DNA of 14,491 nt from Caldifarciminota bacterium. GTDB taxonomy: Bacteria; Hydrothermota; 32-111; QNBC01. Positions 6,670 to 13,179 of the stretch are shown here, one piece after another; position 1 is the first letter of the stretch, and the number at the start of each line of letters is the position of its first letter. The notes beneath the pieces were generated by a model that worked only from the letters and a program-made list of their open reading frames with translations, ran no database searches and was not told the DNA's origin. The position numbers and the translations under genes were made by a program. The stretch covers positions 1 to 14,491 of the forward strand of contig JAGLYS010000165.1 of the NCBI GenBank assembly GCA_023132105.1. The letters run 5' to 3'.

Positions 6670-7076
6670 GATGAAATACCCCTCTTAAATCCTGCAATAT
6701 ATGGTCTTTGGTTTGTTCCAAAGCCATTGAACTCCCAAACATATGGTTTCTTATCTATCTTGATAATCCTTGAACTTTTCATATGATTGGTAACAAAGCG
6801 TGATGCTTGTTTTGGATCTAACTCATATGCTTTCCAGCGTTCACAAATAATCTTGCTGACGGTATCGCCTGTAAATACTTCTCCACCGCCAAAGCCATCT
6901 CCCCGATCTAATTTGAATGTCCAGAACCTTGCATCAGTATTATTCATTCCTATAACATCTGCGAGAACGTAAAATAGAACCTCTGTGGATACTATATTCC
7001 CAAGTAGATTTTCGCCTACTTCCAATCGAATGTTGTTAATAGTTGATGGTTTCAACTTGCCTGAACTTTTTCCCAT
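6666..7076 (-). CDS. 136-residue protein, possible winged helix
   Basis: Start ATG at 7076, one base after the upstream TAA with GGATGGG ahead; in-frame GTG (7097) and ATG (7088) would lie within the upstream gene. The N-terminus is basic (MGKSSGKLKPS). The C-terminal half, about 75-125 (VSKIICERWKAYELDPKQAS then SSRIIKIDKKPYVWEF), has the helix-helix-beta-hairpin order of a winged-helix domain, with a Gly-rich loop (RGDGFGGGEVF) before it. DNA binding is thus a reasonable but unproven idea. Confidence 0.7.
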   Translation of the reverse strand: MGKSSGKLKPSTINNIRLEVGENLLGNIVSTEVLFYVLADVIGMNNTDARFWTFKLDRGDGFGGGEVFTGDTVSKIICERWKAYELDPKQASRFVTNHMKSSRIIKIDKKPYVWEFNGFGTNQRPYIAGFKRGISS

Positions 7077-7077
7077 T

Positions 7078-7527
7078 TTAATTCCCATCCTTTTCACTTA
7101 TTATTTTCATATCAATATCCCATTCAATTCCACAATCTGTATGGCTACTAACATATTCCCACCATACTTCCAGTTCAAAGATGCCAATGGCATGACCATC
7201 TATACCATTATAATCCCAACCACCGCCTTCTATAAAGTCTTGAAGAAAGCATTCTTTGGATGAATACTCCCCTTCATTAGCAGGTAAAAGCAATCTCGGA
7301 TCTAATTCAATTGGATCAATACCTGTAAAATTTTCATCATCTATTGTGTACTTGATTTTGACTTTGAAAACCTTATCTGAATTATCATAGATTAAACCAC
7401 ATTCTTGACATTGCCACACACCTTCTCCATGATAATAGCATTCTGTTGGCGTTCCAGTAATTTCTTCTGGATAGTAATCAACAGTACAATCACATGAAGC
7501 TTTCTTGGTTACAATGTCGAAGTACAT
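7078..7527 (-). CDS. 149-residue zinc-ribbon protein
   Basis: ATG at 7527-7525 shares its A with the TGA of the Mini-A gene (TGATG), so the two are tightly coupled. Cysteines at C12, C14, C30, C40 and C43 (CDC...C...CQEC) with H33 suggest one zinc ribbon in the first 50 residues. The rest is an acidic, aromatic alpha/beta region (GIDPIELDPRLLLPANEGEY, GIFELEVWWEYV). Its place directly downstream of Mini-A makes it a candidate functional partner. Family not recognised. Confidence 0.75.
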   Translation of the reverse strand: MYFDIVTKKASCDCTVDYYPEEITGTPTECYYHGEGVWQCQECGLIYDNSDKVFKVKIKYTIDDENFTGIDPIELDPRLLLPANEGEYSSKECFLQDFIEGGGWDYNGIDGHAIGIFELEVWWEYVSSHTDCGIEWDIDMKIISEKDGN

Positions 7528-8699
7528 CAAGAACCACCTTCCTTCTTTTTCAAAAGAGTGCAGGTCTTACCATCATCTTCACTAACTTCATTGCAACAAT
7601 CACACTTATTATCTACTTTACCACAGTGGATGGTTCTTATATCTCTGATGCTTGTTAAACCCATTTTTTTCCCTTTATCAGTTAATTCAAATGTTGCATC
7701 ATCTTTTAATAATTCTCCAAACTCAACTAACGCTTTGGAATCGTCTTCTTCTTTGTCTAACCATGCATTGTAATCATCAACATCAAGATATTGAAGGATT
7801 GCATCTTCTGTTAATTGCATCAATACTTCAGGTTCGAGTGAATCTAATTCCCAACTGACATTTCCATGTTTGGCAATGTATTCCTTTGCTCTTGGATCTG
7901 TAACTTTTGCTGAATTTGGTGGGGGATTGTATTTTTTTACTTGTTCAGTAGTTAATGCGATATGTTCAACAGAGAAATGATCATCTATCCATTCTTGTGT
8001 TTGCCATCTTGGGTAATCTGGATCATCATCATCAAGACCATATCTCCACGCTATCAAGAACTCTTTTATTCTATCCTCTACATCTCTGACCATATCAATA
8101 CCTGAAGGATCATGATCACCGAGATATAGTAGAACAACCGTCTTTTCATTGTCTAATTGCTTATTAACTCTTTTTGCAGTATCATACATGGTGGATGAAC
8201 TTGTGTAGCCCTTATTATATCCAAAATAAACATGATATTTTTCAGCAATTGGTCTTAACACACTTTCCATTGCTTCTTTTTCACAGTATAATTCAACATA
8301 GAACTCCTGATCACTCCATCTTGGCAATCTGTATGAATCAACTGCTGAATCAATTAAATCTTGAATTGTATCCCATTGTGGTTCTCTTTTCGGAACTCTA
8401 CCACGATCTTCTATGGCATCCCAATCAATGTAACCACCATACTTCAGATCAGTAAGGAACTTGCAAACTCTCTTATATATTTCAATATAATTCGGGATTA
8501 AATTATTACCAACAAGTCTATAATATAATTGCCTGTTAGAAAGTTTAATGTCCTTCTTTATATAAGCATCAACAAATTTAGAGATGTGGGTATATAGTTC
8601 ATTTGCTGTGGTTTCCCAATATGCATAGTGTGTTTTATCTATCAGGTATTTTATTCTGATTTTCTGCTTGGGATTCCAGTTCCTTATTAGTTCTTTCAA
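7527..8699 (-). CDS. Mini-A: stand-alone TopoVI-A/Spo11-like protein
   Basis: 390 residues from a TTG start. AAGGAG (8708-8713) lies 8 bases ahead and the TTG overlaps the preceding TGA as TTGA; an ATG 17 codons earlier (8750) has no ribosome site and overlaps that gene by 55 bases. Using the longer numbering, RQLYYRLV at 74-80 is the 5Y-CAP active-site motif (Y77 is the probable DNA-linking Tyr). CEKEAM places the TOPRIM Glu at 157, and LYLGDHDPSGIDM gives the TOPRIM DxD at D212/D214. These are the hallmarks of TopoVI-A, Spo11 and the Mini-A proteins of mobile elements, which lack the B-subunit ATPase; none is visible here. Beyond about 370 is a Cys-rich tail (C376, C383, C385, C386, C397), perhaps zinc-binding. 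It probably cleaves or remodels DNA in element replication or recombination. Confidence 0.9.
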   Translation of the reverse strand: MKELIRNWNPKQKIRIKYLIDKTHYAYWETTANELYTHISKFVDAYIKKDIKLSNRQLYYRLVGNNLIPNYIEIYKRVCKFLTDLKYGGYIDWDAIEDRGRVPKREPQWDTIQDLIDSAVDSYRLPRWSDQEFYVELYCEKEAMESVLRPIAEKYHVYFGYNKGYTSSSTMYDTAKRVNKQLDNEKTVVLLYLGDHDPSGIDMVRDVEDRIKEFLIAWRYGLDDDDPDYPRWQTQEWIDDHFSVEHIALTTEQVKKYNPPPNSAKVTDPRAKEYIAKHGNVSWELDSLEPEVLMQLTEDAILQYLDVDDYNAWLDKEEDDSKALVEFGELLKDDATFELTDKGKKMGLTSIRDIRTIHCGKVDNKCDCCNEVSEDDGKTCTLLKKKEGGS

Positions 8700-9259
8700 T
8701 TTCGCATCTCCTTGTTTGCCCAATTTTCTAATTTTTCCCCGATCTTGCATCCGTCTGCGTGGAAGAACTTGTCCATCTTACATTCAGGGCAAATGCATCT
8801 TGAAGGATCTGTTTCCAAAATTTTCTTGACTAAAGTATCATCAATAATTTCCAGCATGGATAAACTCATGAAGTCTAAATCCTGATCCATTGCTTTCCTG
8901 ATGTTTTTATCCTTGTTTTCTTCTTTTTCATTGTAGAGATATAGAACAGAATATGAACCATCTGGATAGGCGGTTATTCTCGCCTTTAACTCTCTGTGAA
9001 TGATAATATCTTCCATTTTGTTGATAATGATGCTAATATCTTTATCCAGCGTGATTCTTCTTACCCCATCAAGTGTGATTCTATGGACATACCCATCATA
9101 ATACTTTGTCTTTTTAGGATCTTCAGGATCATACCCTGTTACTTTTACGTGGTACAGAAAACCAAGCTTCTTTGACTTGAACCATGAAAGCTTTGTGATA
9201 GTGATACTGGCAATGGCTATGATTTCTATGATCTTGGCAAATTCCTTATCCTTACTCAT
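8696..9259 (-). CDS. 187-residue protein with C-terminal Cys cluster
   Basis: ATG at 9259 overlaps the previous TGA as ATGA; its stop overlaps the Mini-A start as TTGA. The first 30 residues (FAKIIEIIAIASITITKLSW) are hydrophobic but broken by charges, so probably a buried or peripheral helix rather than a clear TM. The middle has beta strands and KARITAYPDGSYSVLYLYN. The end carries C155, C157, C160, H167 and C171 (CICPECK...HADGC), a likely zinc site. Its position makes it a candidate accessory protein for Mini-A. It lacks ATP-binding GHKL motifs, so it is not a TopoVI-B subunit. Confidence 0.8.
   Translation of the reverse strand: MSKDKEFAKIIEIIAIASITITKLSWFKSKKLGFLYHVKVTGYDPEDPKKTKYYDGYVHRITLDGVRRITLDKDISIIINKMEDIIIHRELKARITAYPDGSYSVLYLYNEKEENKDKNIRKAMDQDLDFMSLSMLEIIDDTLVKKILETDPSRCICPECKMDKFFHADGCKIGEKLENWANKEMRN
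8708..8713 (-). promoter_or_regulatory. Ribosome site that fixes the TTG start of Mini-A
   Basis: AAGGAG on the minus strand lies 8 bases before TTG 8699-8697 and inside the 3' end of the preceding gene. No comparable site precedes the ATG at 8750, so the shorter Mini-A is preferred. Confidence 0.6.
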
Positions 9260-9666
9260 GGTTCTACCAACCGTTGAACTTCTTCATCATCTTCATCTTC
9301 ACAATCATCATCATAATAATAATCTAATATAGGTGATTTCAAAGCCCACAATAATAGCACTGTAAGAGATCCAATTAATATTCCAACAGTTAGACCTTCA
9401 AGCCAATATAATTCCTGATTGTCAAGCATCCATACTTTTTCCTCATATTCTTCTTGGGCATCTAAACTCATGATTTCTGCTTCGGTGAAGTCAGTTATTA
9501 CCCCCTCTGGATGCCCGTAGTCAAATGCTCTTTCATTTATGGTATCAACCATGTGCTGATCGTGGCTTATATTGTATGGCACATAGAAAAGCGAAATCAA
9601 TACTGCTGCTATCAGGGATGTAATCATTATTATAGCCCAAACACGATTAAATGTCTTTATATCCAT
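9256..9666 (-). CDS. Two-TM protein with 60-residue external loop (copy 1)
   Basis: 136 residues. TM segments at about 8-28 and 90-110 flank a loop with HDQHMVDTIN and TDFTEAEIM; the C-terminus is a run of Asp/Glu/Tyr (YYYDDDCEDEDDEE). It is a close paralogue of the gene just upstream: over the stretch PYNIS to ELYW I count 43 identical residues of 59. The loop is the conserved part, while the TMs and tails diverge, which suggests that the loop contacts a partner. The start is one base after the preceding TAG, with a weak GTGGTAG site. Not matched to a known family. Confidence 0.8.
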   Translation of the reverse strand: MDIKTFNRVWAIIMITSLIAAVLISLFYVPYNISHDQHMVDTINERAFDYGHPEGVITDFTEAEIMSLDAQEEYEEKVWMLDNQELYWLEGLTVGILIGSLTVLLLWALKSPILDYYYDDDCEDEDDEEVQRLVEP

Positions 9667-9667
9667 A

Positions 9668-10042
9668 CTACCACGCCCTATTAACAGAAATCAGTAATTC
9701 AATCATACCAATTAAGGCATACAAACCAAGTACACCCATTGATCCGAGAAGAACCCCACGAAATATGCCATGATACCAATATAATTCGGGATTATCCAAT
9801 TTCCATTCCATCCCTTCATATGTTTCAATAGCATCCTGTTGCATTATCTCTGCTTCGGTGAAGTCTGTTACCACCCCATCAGGATGTTCATATTCTAATG
9901 CCCTAACATTAATGGTATCAACCATGTGCTGATCATGGCTAATATCGTATGGAACATACCATAATGAAATAGCCATTAAACCAAGAAATATTGCAATCAA
10001 TAAACCTATCCAAATCATCTTTCCCTTATTTTTCTGTTCCAT
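9668..10042 (-). CDS. Two-TM protein with 60-residue external loop (copy 2)
   Basis: 124 residues from the ATG at 10042, chosen because GAGGGTGA sits 5 bases ahead (GTGAGTAAGATG); the in-frame GTG at 10051 lies within that site. TMs at about 9-29 and 92-115 enclose the same loop as copy 1 (SHDQHMVDTIN, DFTEAEIM, LDNPELYW). It lacks the acidic tail of copy 1. Tandem duplication is the simplest origin, and amino-acid divergence outside the loop shows it is not recent. The two could form a heteromer. Confidence 0.8.
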   Translation of the reverse strand: MEQKNKGKMIWIGLLIAIFLGLMAISLWYVPYDISHDQHMVDTINVRALEYEHPDGVVTDFTEAEIMQQDAIETYEGMEWKLDNPELYWYHGIFRGVLLGSMGVLGLYALIGMIELLISVNRAW

Positions 10043-10047
10043 CTTAC

Positions 10048-10512
10048 TCACCCTCTTTTGATTAGTTTCAAATCTTCTTCCATTTCTTTTTTGGATTGTT
10101 TTAATTTTATTTCCATGATAGCTAATTTATCAATTCTTTGTTCCAGTATAGTTCGAGTGGATGCTATCTCATGGTCTGAAAGTAAGACATGAGGTATTTT
10201 CTCAACCATCAGTTTGAGTTTCTTTCTTAGCTTATCTCTTTCTGGCTTTGGAATTGATTGTGTTGGCGTGATTTTTATTTGGAAACCATCACCATCAAAA
10301 TTTGGTATTTCTCCCTTTCCACAGTGAAGAATTAGATTATCTTCAGTGCGTTTATTTACCAATCTGAAGGCAGAACGTATCTTGGAGATTTCCTTCGCTG
10401 TGGTTCTGATCAGGTGGAATTTGTTATGCGTGAAACAACGGTAAGAAAGGTATCTCTTGCCATCTTCGGTAACTACCTCGTAAAACTCTGGAAAATAATC
10501 TGAAAGTTCCAT
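10048..10512 (-). CDS. Coiled-coil hypothetical protein
   Basis: 154 residues from the ATG at 10512, preceded by AAGGATGAT with the upstream TGA inside the spacer region; an ATG at 10524 would leave AAAGG almost adjacent. The N-terminal 60 residues are mixed alpha/beta (EFYEVVTEDGKRYLSYRCF). Residues about 90-150 are long amphipathic helices rich in Lys, Glu and Leu (RDKLRKKLKLMVEK, LEQRIDKLAIMEIKLKQSKK) and likely form a coiled coil, so oligomerisation is expected. C26 and C64 do not make a zinc motif. Not recognised. Confidence 0.75.
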   Translation of the reverse strand: MELSDYFPEFYEVVTEDGKRYLSYRCFTHNKFHLIRTTAKEISKIRSAFRLVNKRTEDNLILHCGKGEIPNFDGDGFQIKITPTQSIPKPERDKLRKKLKLMVEKIPHVLLSDHEIASTRTILEQRIDKLAIMEIKLKQSKKEMEEDLKLIKRG

Positions 10513-10516
10513 TGGA

Positions 10517-10930
10517 TCAATCATCCTTTTCTGCCATTTCTTTTCCCAATCTTTTCTTCTCTGAAATCTCTAAATCCTTCAATCGACTATTGAATGATTC
10601 TTTCTCTTTTTCAGATAATATATTTTTCAGGTCTAATCTTTTTGTACATTCAGAGCAATAGAATAGGTCTGGATCATAACTTTGTTTTTCTATGTGTGGG
10701 AGATTATTCTGTTTATCAAACCAAACACCGCATGAATGACAATCATAATAATCATCCATTTTTGAAAGGTAATGGAGTGAGATACATAGCATCAAAAATA
10801 CAGATGTAAGTCCTATTGGGTATAATATCCACCCATCAATATCAATAAATGTCCAAAGTATTGATATTAACCATATCCATCCAATTCCCAAGCCCACAAG
10901 AATAATCCCAAGTCTTTTCATTGATTTCAT
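10517..10930 (-). CDS. Two-TM membrane protein with cytoplasmic zinc ribbon
   Basis: 137 residues from the ATG at 10930, with TTAGGTGAG ahead that includes the previous gene's TAG stop; the GTG at 10939 is inside this site. TMs at about 7-29 (LGIILVGLGIGWIWLISILW) and 34-54 form a hairpin. C64/C67 and C92/C95 (CHSC, CSEC) make a CxxC-x24-CxxC zinc ribbon followed by a charged helical tail (EKEKESFNSRLKDLEISEKK). It could anchor a zinc-ribbon interaction domain at the membrane; partner unknown. Confidence 0.8.
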   Translation of the reverse strand: MKSMKRLGIILVGLGIGWIWLISILWTFIDIDGWILYPIGLTSVFLMLCISLHYLSKMDDYYDCHSCGVWFDKQNNLPHIEKQSYDPDLFYCSECTKRLDLKNILSEKEKESFNSRLKDLEISEKKRLGKEMAEKDD

Positions 10931-10939
10931 CTTACTCAC

Positions 10940-11098
10940 CTAATCCTCTATATTGTAGTATCGTTTCCATGCGGTATCTTCATCCACTCTGCCCATGCTA
11001 ATATCTTCATGCAATCTCTGTAGGGAGTTAATCTTCAATTGTTTTGAAGCTATTGCATTAGATATATGACCTTTAAGATTGTCAAAACCCATGTTCAT
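10940..11098 (-). CDS. 52-residue hypothetical protein
   Basis: ATG at 11098-11096 overlaps the preceding TGA as ATGA; TAG at 10942-10940 directly precedes the GTGAG of the next gene's ribosome site. The product is a predicted all-helical protein (MGFDNLKGHISNAIASKQLK then SLQRLHEDISMGRVDEDTAW) and ends KRYYNIED. A second ATG at codon 3 is possible. Not recognised. Confidence 0.75.
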   Translation of the reverse strand: MNMGFDNLKGHISNAIASKQLKINSLQRLHEDISMGRVDEDTAWKRYYNIED

Positions 11099-11511
11099 TC
11101 CACCGCCTTATCTTCTTCAATGATTTCTGAACCGAAAGCATTTTTTGTAAATTGAAATTCAAAAAATAAGAATATAAACGCTACTACGAATGCTAATATT
11201 GTGATAGGTAGCCAGACTATAAGGTAAAAATCGAGTTCTGTAAGTGGAAATAATAGTACCCATATCACCAAATAGAAATTCATCAAAGACCACCAATCAT
11301 ATTTTGGATTTGATTTTTTGTTTACTGTTCTTTCTTCAAACCAACCAAATAGCGTACACAATGCCATGTCAATTTCATGACCGATATTATGTATCCCCTG
11401 CTTGATCGTGTTTCTGTTCTTGCCTACAAAATATCCAATCACTAATGCATAAAATACATAGATCAGAAGTTTGTTTTCTTCAAAGATACCCATCACATCA
11501 AATTCTGCCAT
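11095..11511 (-). CDS. Three-TM membrane protein
   Basis: 138 residues; ATG at 11511 joins the previous stop as TAATG. Hydrophobic segments at about 13-30 (NKLLIYVFYALVIGYFVG), 72-90 (WWSLMNFYLVIWVLLFPL) and 96-118 (YLIVWLPITILAFVVAFIFLFF). Between the first and second is a soluble stretch with a basic start (KNRNTIKQGIHN). The tail is acidic (EIIEEDKAVE). It is the last of three membrane genes in a row. Not recognised. Confidence 0.75.
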   Translation of the reverse strand: MAEFDVMGIFEENKLLIYVFYALVIGYFVGKNRNTIKQGIHNIGHEIDMALCTLFGWFEERTVNKKSNPKYDWWSLMNFYLVIWVLLFPLTELDFYLIVWLPITILAFVVAFIFLFFEFQFTKNAFGSEIIEEDKAVE

Positions 11512-11720
11512 TATAGTTCCCCCTTTTGTTCTTCTGATTGATCCTGAACTTCAATTTTCCTGTGCCATATGAACCAACTAACCATTAGTGCAATTGAAAG
11601 AGAAATAATAAATTGTATGATTATTGTGATTATCCAGTTTGGTATGAAACTGCCAACTATCATATTTATTGGTATTGCGATTAGCAGAGTTATTGCCCAA
11701 TATTTTTGATTTTTATTCAT
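11511..11720 (-). CDS. 69-residue two-TM membrane protein
   Basis: Start ATG at 11720 forms TAATG with the previous stop and has GGGGG 7 bases upstream; an extension of six codons reaches into the upstream gene. TMs at about 8-24 (WAITLLIAIPINMIVGSF) and 29-52 (IITIIIQFIISLSIALMVSWF) are followed by a charged tail (HRKIEVQDQSEEQKGEL). Hairpin topology as in several neighbours, with no detectable sequence similarity to them. Not recognised. Confidence 0.75.
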   Translation of the reverse strand: MNKNQKYWAITLLIAIPINMIVGSFIPNWIITIIIQFIISLSIALMVSWFIWHRKIEVQDQSEEQKGEL

Positions 11721-11968
11721 TATTGTTCCCCCTTGCAAGTGAAAATTGTTTGATTAAATGCAAACCAAAATGCTAATCTAAGGATTCCAGACAATATAAA
11801 TCCACAGGCAGTAAAATTAAGTACCCATATATGAATATTATTTAATTCCATTGAATGAACATTAAATAATTCAAAAATTCCATTGAATAATATTGGAATA
11901 TATATTAGCCAAGATAACACCAATACGAAGCAGGTAAAAGATAGGTTGTTATTCTTTTGTATATTCAT
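11720..11968 (-). CDS. 82-residue two-TM membrane protein
   Basis: Start ATG at 11968, sharing one base with the regulator gene's TAA (TAATG) and preceded by CAGGAGAG; the 18-codon extension lies inside the regulator gene. TMs at about 10-32 (FTCFVLVLSWLIYIPILF) and 46-70 (WVLNFTACGFILSGILRLAFWF). Loop and ends are short. No family recognised. Coupling to the upstream zinc/winged-helix gene means their levels are tied. Confidence 0.75.
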   Translation of the reverse strand: MNIQKNNNLSFTCFVLVLSWLIYIPILFNGIFELFNVHSMELNNIHIWVLNFTACGFILSGILRLAFWFAFNQTIFTCKGEQ

Positions 11969-12954
11969 TACGAACTCTCCTGATCCTGCTGTTCCTTTCC
12001 ATTGAGATAGTCTTGCCACCATGCCCCCATGTATTCCATGAACTGTTCTTTGGTGTAACCTTGATCTACTGCTTTCTGAATGAAATCAATCACGCAGATT
12101 GATTCTGGCTTGGGATCTTCAATAATTGGTTCTAATCCAAATATTAGGTGTGGGCATACATTTCCATTAATGATACACCATATATCTGCTTGATGAAAAC
12201 CACAGGGTTCTGATATTTCAGGATATTTTTCATTAATGGGTTTGTCAAATTTCTTGGAACATATGAATATTGGCTTCCCAACTGAACCATATTCATGATT
12301 TGAATTTTTCCAAATCTTCTGGAAGCATTCATGATTTGCATATTCCTTTGCAGTTGCAAATTTCTTACCACATTCATCATGGTGATAAAATGGTTGCATA
12401 TCTGGATCGCAATCATGTGGGCATCTCAATCCAATACTACCATCAACACCTGTCCATTCCATCTCGGTCTGGCATACTGGACATCTATCCTTATGAGTGA
12501 ATGTTTTTAAAGCTTTATGCCCTACTTCTGTCAATTGCCATTCACTATCAACTATAATGATTGAACCGCCCTCTTGCAGATTTTTTATTGTAACCATCAA
12601 TTGTTCTTCCGAAAGTGAAAGAAACCACAAAGCTTTTTTAATAGTGCATGGCTTATCATTTCTGTTAATTTGGTCAATCAAGCTTAACACTTTCAATCTG
12701 AACTCTGCTTCATTTGTTAGAAATTCAACTGCTTTTTCATGGTTTGGTTCTATCACATACAGGCGGTGTTTTCCTGCTTCTACTGAAGTCGGATTCATTT
12801 TCATCTCTATTTTATCCTCTTTAATTAATTCATTGATTAAAGAATATATTGTACTTGCAGGTAATCCCATGTGGCTTACTACATCTACCCTATCCATTTT
12901 ACCGTCATTGTTTTTTATACATTCCAAAATTGCTTTCTTAATATGCTCTGTCAT
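11968..12954 (-). CDS. Double winged-helix, multi-zinc-finger protein (probable regulator)
   Basis: 328 residues from the ATG at 12954; the longer in-frame reading overlaps the upstream gene and has no ribosome site. Residues about 1-70 look like a winged helix-turn-helix (IKKAILECIKNND, LPASTIYSLINELIKEDKIE, then HRLYVIE as wing). A second, weaker one spans about 85-150 (ending EWQLTEVGHKAL). Cysteines follow in three clusters: C158/C161/C178/C182; a C2H2-like CGKKFATAKEYANHEC near 195-210; and C232/C251/C260/C267. DNA binding is well supported by the first domain. Whether it controls this operon's own promoter is inference from its early position. GGAAGTGGC lies 5 bases ahead of the ATG. 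Confidence 0.8.
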   Translation of the reverse strand: MTEHIKKAILECIKNNDGKMDRVDVVSHMGLPASTIYSLINELIKEDKIEMKMNPTSVEAGKHRLYVIEPNHEKAVEFLTNEAEFRLKVLSLIDQINRNDKPCTIKKALWFLSLSEEQLMVTIKNLQEGGSIIIVDSEWQLTEVGHKALKTFTHKDRCPVCQTEMEWTGVDGSIGLRCPHDCDPDMQPFYHHDECGKKFATAKEYANHECFQKIWKNSNHEYGSVGKPIFICSKKFDKPINEKYPEISEPCGFHQADIWCIINGNVCPHLIFGLEPIIEDPKPESICVIDFIQKAVDQGYTKEQFMEYMGAWWQDYLNGKEQQDQESS

Positions 12955-12968
12955 TCTTCGCCACTTCC

Positions 12969-13172
12969 CTATTTCATTTGCTTCCAATTGATTTGGATGT
13001 TTTCTGCTTTGCATATCTTTTTAAGCTTACTGTCAGAAACGCCCTGAAGTAATTCAGTTCTGATTTCCAGTGCCAATGATGGTTGATCCACTCGTTCCAT
13101 TAGGTATTCAAGAGTGTGGAGAATACCGAGTATGTATCCATCAAAATGTGCCTTCTTTTCATCCTTGTTCAT
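12969..13172 (-). CDS. 67-residue helical hypothetical protein
   Basis: ATG at 13172 with GGTGAGC 5-6 bases upstream, in which the previous gene's TGA stop is embedded. Mainly helical (FDGYILGILHTLEYLMERV, LALEIRTELLQGVSDSKLKK), with one Cys near residue 54. It sits between the leader gene and the winged-helix gene and could be a small regulator or partner, but no motif supports that. Not recognised. Confidence 0.75.
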   Translation of the reverse strand: MNKDEKKAHFDGYILGILHTLEYLMERVDQPSLALEIRTELLQGVSDSKLKKICKAENIQINWKQMK

Positions 13173-13179
13173 GTATTGC

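Noticed and set aside
8696..9259. TopoVI-B-like ATPase beside Mini-A
   Set aside because: The protein is too short and lacks GHKL/Bergerat ATP-binding motifs.
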